64,000 bases of DNA, taken from NCBI GenBank assembly GCA_016713985.1, contig JADJOD010000033.1, positions 4,907 to 68,906 of the forward strand, written 5' to 3'. Shown here in pieces: positions 34,828 through 46,318 of the stretch. Within the stretch, counting starts at the first letter, position 1. Each line of letters starts with the position of its first letter. The position numbers were made by a program, and so were the translations under genes. Under the pieces are notes generated by a model, which did not search any database, was not told where the DNA came from, and saw only the letters and a program-made list of their open reading frames with translations. Source of the stretch: Lewinellaceae bacterium (GTDB taxonomy: Bacteria > Bacteroidota > Bacteroidia > Chitinophagales > Saprospiraceae).

Positions 34828-37800
34828 ATGAAAATGATCAAATTTCCCCGCACGGCTCATAATGCCGTTTCCCTATCCTGTCAGTTGGTGCAGCGCCTTC
34901 GCCGGTTGTCTGCGGCAGTTGTGTTCCTGTTCTTTTTGGGTGTCGCTCCGCTTGATGCCCAGGTAAAACTTTGGGGCCTGGCCTCCGATGGCGCTTCGGG
35001 CTTTGGCTCCGTGTTCAATCTCAATGTCGATGGCACTGACTTTAGTGCGTACGCACTACCGGGCATTGCCGGACAATCGCCGGTCTACGCCACTCCGTTG
35101 AAAGCCACGAACGGCAAGTTTTACGGAGTCACCAACGATGGCGGCCTCGATGGCGGCGGTGTTTTGTTCGAGTACGACCCGGCTGGAGCCGGCACCTACA
35201 AAGTGTTGCATTATTTTCAGTACCAGAGCGGCTATTATGGCATTGGCTCGCTGCTCGAATCGGGCGGCAAGTTATACGGGATGACCATGGGGGGCGGCGA
35301 TTTTGATTCCGGTGTTATATTTGAATACGACCCTGCCGGGGCCGGCACATATACCGTGCTGCATCATTTTGAAATCGCTACCGGCAATGGCCCGATTGGC
35401 TCGCTGCTCGAATCGGGCGGCAAACTTTACGGGGTTACGTTTACCGGTGGCACCGGCGGCGTCGGGGTGTTTTTCGAATACGACCTTTCCAGTGATACTT
35501 ACACGGTATTGCATGATTTTCAATATGGCAACGGCAGTTTTGGCATCGGAAAGCCGGTTGAAAAAAATGGCAAATTTTATGGCCTGACGTATGGCGGCGG
35601 CGTATCTGATGTCGGAGTGATTTACGAACTTGACCCATCTGGCAATACCTACACTGTGCTGCACAACTTTGAGAGTGCAACAGGGTCTTCGCCTTACGGC
35701 AGCCTGATCGAGTCGGGTGGCAAGTTTTACGGGATGACTCAATTCGGCGGTACCAATTTAGATGGCGGCGTACTGTTCGAATTTGACCCTGCAGGCAGCG
35801 GCACCTACACTGCATTGTACAGTTTCGCCTATGCAAGCGGCTCAAACCCTTTGGGTACGCTGCTCGAATCGGGCGGCAAGTTTTATGGCATGACCCCTTT
35901 TGGCGGCAGTTTTGAAAATGGCGCCATGTTTGAATACGATCCGGCCGGAAGTGGTACCTACACGGTGTTGCATGACTTTGATTCCAACACCGGATCCACC
36001 CCCCAGGGAGGCCTGATCGAATCGGACGGCAAGCTTTACGGCTTGACCAACAGTGGCGGTCTGTCCAGTGGCGTATTCTTCGAATACGACCCTGCCGGAA
36101 GCGGTACTTATACCGTGAAATTTGCATTTACAGACGCTCCGATCGGCAATGATCCCCTGGGCCGCCTGATCAAATCGGGCGATAAATTCTACGGAACAGC
36201 ACGGGACGGCGGCACGTATGATGACGGTGTGATCTTCGAATACGACCCTGCCGGAGACGGCACCTACACAGTGCTGCATCATTTTGAAGACGAAAACGGC
36301 GTCAGCCCGTATGGAGGCCTGACCGAGTCGGGCGGCAAGTTTTACGGAACAACACGGTTCGGAGGCGACGACGACGGTGGCTCATTGTTCGTTTACGATC
36401 CTTCCACCAGTACCCAGGCAGTGCTGCATAGTTTTGACTACACAAACGGCGCTGATCCAACGAGTAACTTGATCGAGGCAGGTGGTAAATTTTACGGGAC
36501 AGGCAATACTGGCGGTGAATTTTTCGAAGGTGTCATCTTCGAATATGATCCGGCCGGCGCCGGTACGTACACCGTGTTGCATCAGTTTGATTTCACCAAC
36601 GGTGCCGGACCCTACGGCGGTCTGGTCGAGATGGGGGGCAAGTTTTATGGAACGGCGCTTTACGGCGGTAATGATTATTCCGGGGTGTTGTACGAATACG
36701 ACCCTTCGGGAAGTGGTACCTATACCGTCCTGCATCATTTCATATATTCGAACGACGGCAGTGAACCTCAAGGTACCTTGATCGTGTCGGGCGGCAAACT
36801 GTACGGCACGGCACGCAGGGGCGGCGTTAATGACGCCGGCACAATATTCGAATTTGATCCCTCCGGCGGCGGAACATTCACCACCCTGCACCATTTCGAA
36901 GCGGCTACCGGCAGCGCCCCCGAAGCAGGGCTGACTGAATCGGGCGGCATGTTTTACGGAACGGCAACAGAAGGCGGCGACTACAACGGCGGCGTGATAT
37001 TCGAATACGGCCTGGCCGGGCCGACCTATACGGTCATCAGGCATTTGAGCAATCAGGATGGCGTCAATCCTGCCAGCCAGCTCCTGGCTGTCGATGAGAC
37101 TCCTGTCACAACTGTGAGCGGCAAACTGATCTGGGAAAACGACGACGCGACCGGTGTGGGTAATGTCACCGTCACCCTGAGCGGCGACCAAAGCGGTTCT
37201 GCAACGACCACCGCTGCCGGAACTTATTCGTTTACGGTTGCGCCGGGTTCGGACCTGACCATCACGCCCGCCAAAAACATCAATAAACTCAACGGCCTGA
37301 CGACCGCCGACGTCACGCGTATCCATCGCCACGTGGCCAACATCGAACTCCTGACCGATCCCTACAAGATCGTGGCCGCCGACGTCAACAAAACCAACAG
37401 CGTGACCTCTCAGGATGCTTCCATCATCAACCAGGCCCTGCTGGGCAACCCCTCGGCGCTCAACCAGATTAAAACTTCGTGGCGATTTGTCCCGGTTTCG
37501 CACAACCTCAACATCCCGCCCTGGGGCTTTCCTGAAAACCTCACACTTTCAAATGTCAGCGGCAGCCTGCCCAACCAGGACTTCTACGGCATCAAAACGG
37601 GTGACGTGGTATCACCCTTCACCAACCCCGCCAACCTGCAAGGGGAAGGATTTGTGTTGTCGGTGCAGGACCAGTCGCTGGAAGCCGGCGCGCAAGTGAC
37701 GGTGACGTTCAGCGCCGCGCAGTTCAACGACCTGGCCGCCCTGCAATTTGCGCTGCGTTTTGATGCGGATAAACTGGCGCTGGCCGACATCGCGCCGCTG

Positions 37801-38340
37801 GGTGGTTTGCCGCTTTCGATGGACCATTTCGGTACCTACGAATTGTCGGAAGGCCTGCTGAAAATGGCCTGGGCACAGCCGGAAGGTATGGCGGTGGAAG
37901 ATGCCGCGCCGCTGTTCCAGTTGACGTTCAACGTGCTGGCGGCCGGCGGCCTGCTGAGCGACGCGCTGCAACTCGACGACGATGCGCTGGAGAGCCACGC
38001 CTACACAGGCGACTTGTCGGACAGCATGGTAGACCTGGCGTTCCAGTCGACGACGGGTACCGGCACACCGGCTGCGCAAACGCGTTTGCAGTTGCTGCAA
38101 AACCGTCCCAACCCCTTCATCGGCACGACAACGATTTCGTTTGTCCTTCCGCAGGGATCTGAGGTGCAGTTGCGGGTTTTTGATGCTTCGGGCAGGGAAT
38201 TGTTTGTGCAACAACAATATTACCCTGCCGGCAAACACGAGGAAGTGTTTGAAGCAGCGGGTGCCAACGGCGTGTTGTGGTACGAACTGACGACGCCGTC
38301 GGGTGTGCTGACCCGTAAAATGATTGCGTTGAATAAATGA
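34828..38340 (+). CDS. Secreted GloVer-repeat protein with dockerin, cohesin-like and sorting domains
   Basis: About 1,170 residues, intact. The start at 34828 (a second ATG is at 34834) precedes a long signal peptide ending LGVAPLDAQ. Thirteen ~50-residue repeats follow (pattern SLLESGGKLYGMTMGGG, then GVIFEYDPAGAGTYTVLHHF), the family called GloVer or TIGR03803, likely a beta-propeller-like array. The C-terminal ~420 residues repeat the block of the giant protein: VSGKLIWENDDATGVGNVTV, dockerin-like segments (KLNGLTTADVTRIHRHV, AADVNKTNSVTSQD), a cohesin-like domain and a sorting tail (LLQNRPNPFIGTTTISF). It sits between two HTCS regulators. Probably a surface or extracellular binding protein; ligand unknown. 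Confidence 0.85.
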   Translation: MKMIKFPRTAHNAVSLSCQLVQRLRRLSAAVVFLFFLGVAPLDAQVKLWGLASDGASGFGSVFNLNVDGTDFSAYALPGIAGQSPVYATPLKATNGKFYGVTNDGGLDGGGVLFEYDPAGAGTYKVLHYFQYQSGYYGIGSLLESGGKLYGMTMGGGDFDSGVIFEYDPAGAGTYTVLHHFEIATGNGPIGSLLESGGKLYGVTFTGGTGGVGVFFEYDLSSDTYTVLHDFQYGNGSFGIGKPVEKNGKFYGLTYGGGVSDVGVIYELDPSGNTYTVLHNFESATGSSPYGSLIESGGKFYGMTQFGGTNLDGGVLFEFDPAGSGTYTALYSFAYASGSNPLGTLLESGGKFYGMTPFGGSFENGAMFEYDPAGSGTYTVLHDFDSNTGSTPQGGLIESDGKLYGLTNSGGLSSGVFFEYDPAGSGTYTVKFAFTDAPIGNDPLGRLIKSGDKFYGTARDGGTYDDGVIFEYDPAGDGTYTVLHHFEDENGVSPYGGLTESGGKFYGTTRFGGDDDGGSLFVYDPSTSTQAVLHSFDYTNGADPTSNLIEAGGKFYGTGNTGGEFFEGVIFEYDPAGAGTYTVLHQFDFTNGAGPYGGLVEMGGKFYGTALYGGNDYSGVLYEYDPSGSGTYTVLHHFIYSNDGSEPQGTLIVSGGKLYGTARRGGVNDAGTIFEFDPSGGGTFTTLHHFEAATGSAPEAGLTESGGMFYGTATEGGDYNGGVIFEYGLAGPTYTVIRHLSNQDGVNPASQLLAVDETPVTTVSGKLIWENDDATGVGNVTVTLSGDQSGSATTTAAGTYSFTVAPGSDLTITPAKNINKLNGLTTADVTRIHRHVANIELLTDPYKIVAADVNKTNSVTSQDASIINQALLGNPSALNQIKTSWRFVPVSHNLNIPPWGFPENLTLSNVSGSLPNQDFYGIKTGDVVSPFTNPANLQGEGFVLSVQDQSLEAGAQVTVTFSAAQFNDLAALQFALRFDADKLALADIAPLGGLPLSMDHFGTYELSEGLLKMAWAQPEGMAVEDAAPLFQLTFNVLAAGGLLSDALQLDDDALESHAYTGDLSDSMVDLAFQSTTGTGTPAAQTRLQLLQNRPNPFIGTTTISFVLPQGSEVQLRVFDASGRELFVQQQYYPAGKHEEVFEAAGANGVLWYELTTPSGVLTRKMIALNK

Positions 38341-38400
38341 AGATAACCTTATGTTGACCGGAGGGGCTTTCTCACATAAAGATGGTGGGGCCCCTTTCAA

Positions 38401-38431
38401 TTGGTGGTATGTTCTTTCAGCCTTATATTTG
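38401..38431 (+). promoter_or_regulatory. Bacteroidota promoter of HTCS-B (TTG, 20-base spacer, TATATTTG)
   Basis: TTG at 38401-38403 and TATATTTG at 38424-38431 with 20 bases between them, in full agreement with the Bacteroidota sigma-A consensus. The kinase start codon at 38458 lies 27 bases beyond the -7 box. Confidence 0.7.
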
Positions 38432-38457
38432 CGACAGTCCTTTGACGGGCTTGCTTC

Positions 38458-41400
38458 ATGCAACTTTTCACATCTGCATTTTTTCGTGGGGTACCACTGT
38501 TTTGGGTGATGTTTTGGACAACCGGCGCTGTTGCCCAAACCGATTACCGTGTGGAGCGCTACACTGCGCTCAACGGCCTGGAGAAAGCGCACTGGGTCAA
38601 CGACGTACAGATGGACGCAACGGGTATGATCTGGCTGGTGCTCAATCAGGGCGGGTTGGCGCGTTTCGATGGCGACGTGTTTACCTACTATTCCTTGCCG
38701 ACCGAATGGCAGAAGGATTTTAAGGAATTGGTCATGCAAAAACTCGTGATTGACCAAAGCGGAAAATTCTGGGTCAACGGGTTGGGCAAAATCCTGTTTT
38801 TCGATCCGGCCACCGGAAATTTTACCATGCCGGACGACATCGGCGGTTTGCCCAATTCCAATATCGCCGCATTGCGCCAAACCCGGAGCGGCGCTCTGGT
38901 ATTTTTTTCCAACGACAACCTGTACTGCCGCCGCCGGGATGACGATAAATTCCAGCTGATGGGGCACATATCATTGTCAAAGGAATCCAGCATAGAAACC
39001 ACCGACACCGAAGAAAACGAACGGGGCGAGTTATGGGTAGCAACATTAAAGGGTTTTTACCGCCATGTGCAGGGAAATCCGGAACTGGCGCTGACCGGAT
39101 TTTCAAATACGGAAGGAAACCCTTTCCCAGCCGGCAATCAACCCCTTCCAACCGCCTCTTCGACAGCCCGCCCGGCTTTTTGTGGTATTCTGATGTCGCC
39201 GCATACGGTCAAAAAAGTGAATATGCGGGGTGAAATAGCCGAGCAGTACGAGATGCCTGAATTCAAACACCTGTTCAGCGTATTGGAGACGGGCGACCTG
39301 CGCTGGTTCGGCGTTTTCGACGGTCTCGTCAAAGTTTCCCGGCGCAACCGGTTTTTTCAACGCTGGCTCGACCAACCTTTTGATCTGTCGCAGGGGCCGC
39401 CTACCGGGAACAGCTGCTATGGATTAACAGAAAGCCCCGACGGTTTTATTTACACCGCTTCCGACCTCAGTCTGTATGAGATTTCCCCGCTGCAACCGGG
39501 CAAATCGCGTGTCGTTCGGGAGATGCCCGTCAGTTTTCGACGCTACGGCATGATGACCGACCGGGAGGGCAACATTTGGCTTTCGCGTTATGGCTACAAC
39601 GCAGACTGCTTCAACCCGAAAACCCGTACACAGCGGCGCATCCCTTTCGATGTGTCCAACGGTTTGTCCAACAGCCTGTTGCAGGACAAAACCGGCCTGA
39701 TTTGGGTGGCCTGCGAAAACGGTATTGTTCGTATTGACCCGCGTACGTTTACCGCTTCGAATTTCCCATTGCCGGAAAAAACCTACGTGTGGCATTTTTA
39801 TCAGTCGGACGACAACACGATTTGGGCCGCCACTAAAAACGGTATTTTAAAAATCAACTCGGTATCGGGCGAAGTCCGGCAGTTCAATCCGGCCAACACA
39901 GCGGGTATGGCATCCGGTGAAATCCTGTCCATACACGAGGCGGAGGGTTTCCTTTGGTGCGGCTCCACCGGCGGGCTGATCCGTTTTAACCCGAAAACCA
40001 ATGCCGCCTTCACGTTCAGCACCCGGCACGGACTGCCGCACAACCACGTGTACGCGGCTATTCCGGCGGAAGGCTCGCTCTGGTTGCCAACCAATAAAGG
40101 CCTCGCCCGGGTATCGCTGGACTCCGTGAAAAAAACGGATGCCGACCTGGCCGACGTGGATATTTTCGGCGCCGACGACGGCCTGCCACACCACGAGTTC
40201 AACACCCTGACGTTTTTGAAAGCCAAAAACGGCATGATCTGGCTCGGCGGCCTGAACGGCATCGTCGCCTTTGATCCGAAAAAATTAGTCTTGAGCAAGT
40301 CGGCGGACAAATCGGTCATCATCGCCGAGTTCAGCAAATACGACCAGAAAGCGGATAGTGTGCTCAGTTTCCCGCGCTTCAAAGACCATTGGCCGGACGC
40401 CTTTATCCTGCGCCCCGAAGAGAAGTTTTTCAGCGTACGCTTTGCCCTGCTCGATTACCGCGATCCCAAGGCCAACCAGTACAGCTATAAACTGGAGGGC
40501 TTCGATCCCGACTGGGTTTTTGCCGGCAACCAGAACACTGCCCGTTATGCCAACCTGCCACCCGGCGAATACACCCTGCGCATCCGTGGCGCCAATCCCA
40601 ACGGCATCTGGAGCAACCGTGAAGCCATGGCCGTCATTGTCGTGCAACAGGTGTGGTATAAAACCGCCTGGGCCTGGGTCTTTTACACGTTGCTCACCGC
40701 CGGAATCATCTTCAGCGCCTGGCGCAGCCGGATGCGCCGCCTGCGACTCTCCCAACAACTGGAGATGGAACACCTGCGCTCAGAAAACCTGAAAGAACTG
40801 GAAGCATTCAAAAGCCGGTTTTTTACCAATATCACCCACGAATTCCGCACTCCCCTGACCGTGGTGCTGGGCATGAGCGATCAACTCCACTCGGCCCTGG
40901 AAGTGGCCGGCGCCAGGGGCAGTCGGCCCGATATTTCCGTCTTGCTTTCCCTGACCGCCCTCATTCAGCGTGGCGGCGAAAACCTGCTGCAGCTCGTCAA
41001 TCAAATACTCGACCTGGCAAAACTGGAATCCAATTCACTGAAAATCAACTATATACAAGGCGACGTACTGGCTTTTGTCCGCTATGTATGCGAAAGCCTG
41101 CACTCGCTGGCGGAGACACGGAACATCCGGTTGGAAGTAAAAAGCGGGGCGGCGGAAATCGTGATGGATTACGATCCGGAACGGCTACAGCAGATTGTGC
41201 ATAACCTGTTGTCCAACGCCATCAAATTCACACCGGAAGGTGGCAAGGTGCTCCTGACTTTAGACTTTCCAGGTTTTCAAAACCTGGAAAGTCTGCTTGT
41301 TATTCGCGTGACCGATACCGGGACAGGTATCCCCCCGGAAACGCTGCCCTTTGTTTTTGACCGCTTTTTTCAGGCCGGCAATCAGGAATATACGGGTGCA

Positions 41401-42392
41401 GCCGGCTCGGGCATCGGCCTTTCCCTGACCAAGGAATTGGTAAAAGCCATGGGCGGAGAAATTTCAGTACAAAGCGGGGTGGGGCAGGGAACAATATTCA
41501 CGGTTCGTTTGCCCGTCAGCAACAAGGCTGAAAAAGCGACAGCGCTAACAGACGAAAGAGGTTTTTTAACTTCTTTTGAAAGTGTGGTAAACCTGCCTGA
41601 AACTGAGGGCCGGCGACCGGAAACAAACAACCGCATCCTGCTTATCGAAGACAACCCCGACGTCATGGAATATCTCGCTGCCTGCCTGCGCGACCGGTAC
41701 GTCCTCGATTTCGCCTACGACGGCCAGTCAGGAATAGAAAAAGCCCTTGCAACGGTACCCGACCTGATCATCAGCGACGTGATGATGCCCGGAAAAAATG
41801 GATTTGAAGTATGCGAAATATTGAAAAACGACGAGCGTAGCAGTCACATTCCGCTCGTGCTGCTCACGGCCAAAGCCGACATAGACAGCCGTTTAGCCGG
41901 CCTGCGGCGCGGCGCGGATGCCTACTTAGCCAAACCTTTTCACCCAGAGGAATTGCTTTTGACGCTAAACAACCTGCTTGAGCTGCGCCGTCAGATGCAG
42001 GCGCGTTACCTCGATTGGGCTACGCAGGAAATCCCGGTTTCAGAAACGGCTTCCACCGCTGCACCGACCCGGAAAATGAGTTTTTAAAAAAGCTGCGCGC
42101 CGTTGTGGAAGAAAACCTCTCCGACGCCAACCTCGACGTGGATGCATTGTGCCGTAAAATCGGCATGAGCCGCACCAACTTGCACAACAAACTGAGCGCG
42201 CTCACGGGCCTTTCCACCACCCTGTACGTGCGCAAACTGCGTCTGCACCGCGCCCAGGAGTTGTTGCAGACGACAGACGCTACCGTTTCGGAAATTGCTT
42301 ACGAGGTGGGTTTTAATGATCCGAAGTTTTTCAGCCGGGTGTATACGGAAGAGTATGGCGTGCCGCCGAGCGAGGATCGAAGAAAGCTTTAA
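38458..42392 (+). CDS. HTCS-B: propeller hybrid two-component regulator, one frameshift
   Basis: About 1,311 residues. A signal peptide is followed by a two-component-regulator propeller (~30-690, e.g. DRYGNI-like units such as DATGMIWLVLNQGGLARFDG) and a Y_Y_Y domain (LEGFDPDWVFAGNQNTARY). Then come a TM helix (WAWVFYTLLTAGIIFSAW), HisKA (NITHEFRTPLTVVLGM, His ~793), HATPase (LLSNAIKFTP, DTGTGIP, GSGIGLSL) and a receiver with LIISDVMMPGKNG (Asp ~1105). One base is missing between ~42040 and 42075, so the AraC-type domain (LDVDALCRKIGMSR, ATVSEIAYEVGFND) lies in the next frame. It has its own consensus promoter. HTCS proteins of this kind usually sense carbohydrate fragments in the periplasm; that is inference here. 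Confidence 0.9.
41263..41293. repeat. Perfect 31-base palindrome inside the HTCS-B ATPase domain
   Basis: gactttccaggtttt and aaaacctggaaagtc flank one central base. Translated it gives the loop DFPGFQNLESL between the strands VLLTL and VIRV, with the frame kept. It is nearly identical to the intergenic copy at 42776 and belongs to the AGGTTTT palindrome family. Confidence 0.85.
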
Positions 42393-42635
42393 TTTTAAAT
42401 CTTGTGTCCGATGGACCTCACTCCGTGGCGCCGGGCAGCATTGCCGCCGCACCGCGATGGGGTGGCGTCCCGCACAGGCTGGCTCCGCGAAAGGGACGCA
42501 AACGGTAAAGGCGTACCTATCTGCAAAGCGGGCAATGCTGGTGGAAAAACCGGCGTTGGCGCCAGCCGAGCCCAGAAATTGCTGCAATTGTTTTTTTTAC
42601 ATAGACCTGAAAATCAAATTGTTGTGTGCCTGCCC

Positions 42636-42706
42636 GAACAATACTCCACCTTTTCCGAACAATACTCCATCCCTGCGGAACAATGCTCCACCTGTTCTGA
42701 ACAATA
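42636..42706 (+). repeat. 21-base tandem repeat, about 3.4 copies
   Basis: Units start at 42636, 42657, 42678 and 42699 (partial), each opening with gaacaat. Variation lies in the last third of the unit. Confidence 0.75.
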
Positions 42707-42775
42707 GTGGGAAAGCCTCCCTGCGTGCTGCCCTCACCTTTGCAGCACGTTTTTTCTCCGGGGGATTTCGCTTTC

Positions 42776-42806
42776 GACTTTCCAGGTTTCGAAAACCTGG
42801 AAAGTC
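42776..42806. repeat. 31-base palindrome, AGGTTTT family
   Basis: gactttccaggttt and aaacctggaaagtc around cga. Nearly the same sequence as the copy inside HTCS-B at 41263, 1.5 kb away. It lies in the leader region of the beta-helix protein gene. Confidence 0.8.
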
Positions 42807-42904
42807 TGAGTATCCGGAAAAAAACGCTCTTCAACCGGCGCCCCTCCGTTTTTTCGGAGCCTCCGGCGCCGGTTGTTTTTCACAATTTTCAACCATCCTG
42901 ACAC

Positions 42905-45900
42905 ATGAAAAAGAGCGTATTTTTCATTTCTGCCAACTCCTCGCGGGTTTTTACTTTTTTCCTTTTTCTCTTGTTTGGCGCAGCACAACTCTCCGCAGCC
43001 ACCTGGTATGTAAAACCCGGCGGCAGCGATGCCAACGCCGGCAACTCCTGGGCGACCGCCTACCAAACCCTCACCAAAGCCCTTCAATCGGCTGCCTCGG
43101 GCGACCAGATCTGGGTGGCTGCCGGTACCTACAAACCCACCACCGGTACTGACCGCACGATTTCGTTCAATATGAAAAACGGCGTAGCCATCCTCGGCGG
43201 TTTTCCGGCTACGGGTAACCCAGTCATGGCAGACCGCAACTGGAACGCCAACGTCACCACACTGAGCGGCGACATCGGTACGGCAGGCGACAACAGCGAC
43301 AACTCGTACAACATCATCGCCAACGTCAACAACGGGCTGACCACATCGGCCATTCTGGATGGATTTACCGTGACGGGAGGCAATGCTAATGGCGGGGCAT
43401 TTGTCAATTGGTTCGGAGGCGGTATGTATTTGGGCAGTTCCAGCCCCACCATACGGAATTGTACTTTTTCAAATAACAATGCCTTGTATGGAGGCGGAGG
43501 GATAGCTGCTTTCGAGTCGTCTGCCACGATCAGTGCCTGTGTTTTTAACGGCAACCTTTCGGCTCAGGATGGCGGCGGCCTGGGGCTGTATGGTACCACG
43601 ATTTCTGTGAACAACTGTGTCTTTACAGGCAATTCGGCCGTGAACTTTGGCGCAGCCATTTACAGCGGCACCAGCAACAATACGACGCTGACCAATTGTT
43701 CTTTTTCAGGCAATTCAGGGTACCCCATTATTTTAAACGCCGAATCTACCTTTAACTTGAAAAATGGTATCATCTGGGAAAACACTGGTGATGTGATCTA
43801 CAACTTCAATGGCACCATAAATGTGAGCAATTCCATCGTACAAGGCGGCTACGCGGGCAATGGAAACTTGAGTGTCGACCCACTCTTTGTGGATCAGGCT
43901 AACGGCGACCTGCGCCTGCAAACCTGCTCACCGGCCATCAACGAAGGCGACAACGCTGCGGTACCCGCCGGTGTGGTCACCGACCTCGACGGCAACAACC
44001 GCTTCTTCGGTACGGTGGACATGGGCGCTTACGAGTATCAGGGCACTCCGCCGGTCTTGGCGGTTTGTAAAAATATTACCGTACAACTCGATGCCACGGG
44101 TAATGTCACCGTTCCCGCCTCGGCGGTGGACAATGGCAGCACTGTCGCCTGTGGAATCCCTATTTTGACGCTGAGCAAAACCAATTTCAACTGTTCGAAT
44201 GTGGGTAATCCCCTGGTGTCGCTTGAAGTTAAAGACAATGATGGCAACAAGGCCTATTGCTCGACCACCATCACGGTACAGGATAACATCGCGCCAACGC
44301 CCCTATGCAAAAACGCCACCGTTCAACTCGACGCCACCGGCAACGTCACTGTCCCTGGATCGGCGGTGGATAACGGCAGCTCTGACGTCTGCGGCATTGC
44401 TGCGTTGACGCTGAGTAAAACCAATTTCAACTGCTCAAATGTGGGTTCTCTTCTGGTGTCGCTCGAAGTCCGGGACAACAGCGGGAATAAGGCTTATTGC
44501 TCTGCCACCCTTACGGTGCAGGACAACATTGCCCCTACGGCTGTTTGCCAAAACGCCACCGTTCAACTCGACGCCACCGGCAACGTTACCCTCGCCCCGG
44601 CCACCGTCAACAACGGCAGCGCCGACGCCTGCGGCATCGCTTCACTTTCGCTCAGCAAAACGACGTTTGATTGCTCGAACATCGGCGCCAACTCGGTAAC
44701 CCTGAGCGTCACGGACAACAGCGGCAAAACCGCCACTTGCTCCGCCACAGTGACGGTGCAAGACAATATGGCGCCCACGGTAAACTGCCCGGGCGATATT
44801 ACCGTGGCAGCCAACCAAAACAACCCCTGCTCGGCGCTTGTGGAGCAAAACCTGAACGCGGCATGGAACGATAACTGCAGTGCTGGATTGACGTACCTTT
44901 TTTCAGGGGCCATGACGGGTTCGGGATTGACTCAGGTGCCCCCGACAACTTTCCCGAGTAGTGTGACTATGATTACTTACACCGCGACGGATCAAAGTCT
45001 GCATTCCGCCCAATGCACTTTTTACGTAACGGTGAACGGCTGCGAAACGGCAGTCAGCGGCAAACTGATCTGGGAAAACAACAACCTGAGCGGCGTGGCG
45101 AATACTGTGGTGAGCCTGAGTGGCGACGAAACCGGTTCGGTGACCACAACTACCGACGGACTCTTCTCCTTTCCCGTCGATCCCGGCTCCAATGTGACGA
45201 TAACCCCGGCAAAAAACACCAACAAACTCAACGGTTTGACCTCCGCAGACGTGACAGCCATCCAACAGCACGTGGCTAATGTCAACCCGTTGCCGGCGCC
45301 GTTCAAACGGATCGCCGCAGACGTGAATAAAAGCAACACCATCACCACGCTCGACGCCTCGCTTGTCAACCAGGCCCTGCTGGGCAACCAGTCGGCGCTC
45401 AATCAGATTACTTCCTGGCGTTTCGTGCCGGCTTGTACACGTTCCCCAACCCGAACGTGCCGTGGGGTTTCCCGGAGAAAATTGAATTGTCGGGTGTCAA
45501 CGGCGACATAGAAGGACAGGATTTCAAGGGCGTCAAACTGGGCGACGTGGTGAGTACCTGGGCGAATCCGGCGAATTTTGGCGGCGGCCAGCCACTTGTG
45601 TTGCGGGTAGAGGACCGGGTGCTGGAGGCTGGATCGGAGGTGATCGCGGAGTTTCGGGCCGATCAACTGGATGACCTGTCTTCCTTCCAGTTTGCGTTGT
45701 ATTTTGACCCGGAGCAGTTGCAATTGCTTGACATAGAGCCTTTAACGGAATTGCCGATGTCGGCGGACAACTTTGGCACCTACCACGTTTCCGACGGAGA
45801 AATCCGGGTGGTCTGGGCGCAGGCGCAACCCTTGGCGCTAAACGAGTCGGCAGCAATATTCCGCCTGCGGTTTCAAACGTTGGAAAGTGGCGGAAAACTG

Positions 45901-46281
45901 AGCGATGCCCTGCAATTGGACGAAGAGGCATTGCCCGCACGGACGTACAACAGCGTGTATGCGGAATCAGATGTAAAACTTCAGTATTCGACACTGACCG
46001 CCGCCGGCGAAGTGGAAAACAAACCCGGATTGTCGCTGGAAAACCTGCCGAACCCGTTTGTGGATGTCACCACGCTTCAATTTGTACTGCCCCAGGCCGG
46101 GCCCGTGGAATTACGGATCAGCGATTTATCGGGCCGCCTGTTGTTTTCGCAAACCCAACACTACACAGCCGGCCGGCACGAGGAAACCGTGCGGCTGGAG
46201 GGAATTTCCGGCGTGTTGTTCGCCGAGTTGTCGACGGAACAGGGCAGGGTAGTGCGTAAGATGCTGGCGGTGCAAAACTGA
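42905..46281 (+). CDS. Secreted beta-helix/HYR-like protein with dockerin, cohesin-like and sorting domains, one frameshift
   Basis: About 1,125 residues. A signal peptide (FFLFLLFGAAQLSA) is followed by a right-handed beta-helix of the choice-of-anchor type (YVKPGGSDANAGNSWATAY, GGGMYLGSSSPTIRNCTFSN, DMGAYEYQG). Next come three tandem ~85-residue units (VQLDATGNVTVPASAVDNGS, TLSKTNFNCSNVG, ITVQDNIAPT), an HYR-like unit and the shared C-terminal block. Compared with the paralogous tail at 30.8 kb, one C is missing at ~45434 (gccggcttgtacacg), which shifts the frame; reading resumes as YTFPNPNVPWGFPEKIEL to 46281. The sorting tail has NLPNPFVDVTTLQFVLP. It is downstream of HTCS-B, a candidate regulator. 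Confidence 0.85.
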
Positions 46282-46318
46282 TAGCCCCCCTCCCTGCGCA
46301 ATCTCCAAATTGCCGGAT

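Larger units (their letters stand above)
42393..42904. other. Intergenic region with a tandem repeat and a palindrome
   Basis: 512 bases without a convincing gene. It contains three and a half 21-base tandem units (gaacaatactccaccttttcc and variants) at 42636-42706, a CACCTTTG sequence at 42736 that could be a weak -7 box, and the palindrome at 42776-42806. Confidence 0.6.

Noticed and set aside
36382..38967. Long minus-strand frames (373 and 451 codons)
   Set aside because: Antisense to the GloVer gene and HTCS-B; high GC in third positions produces open antisense frames.
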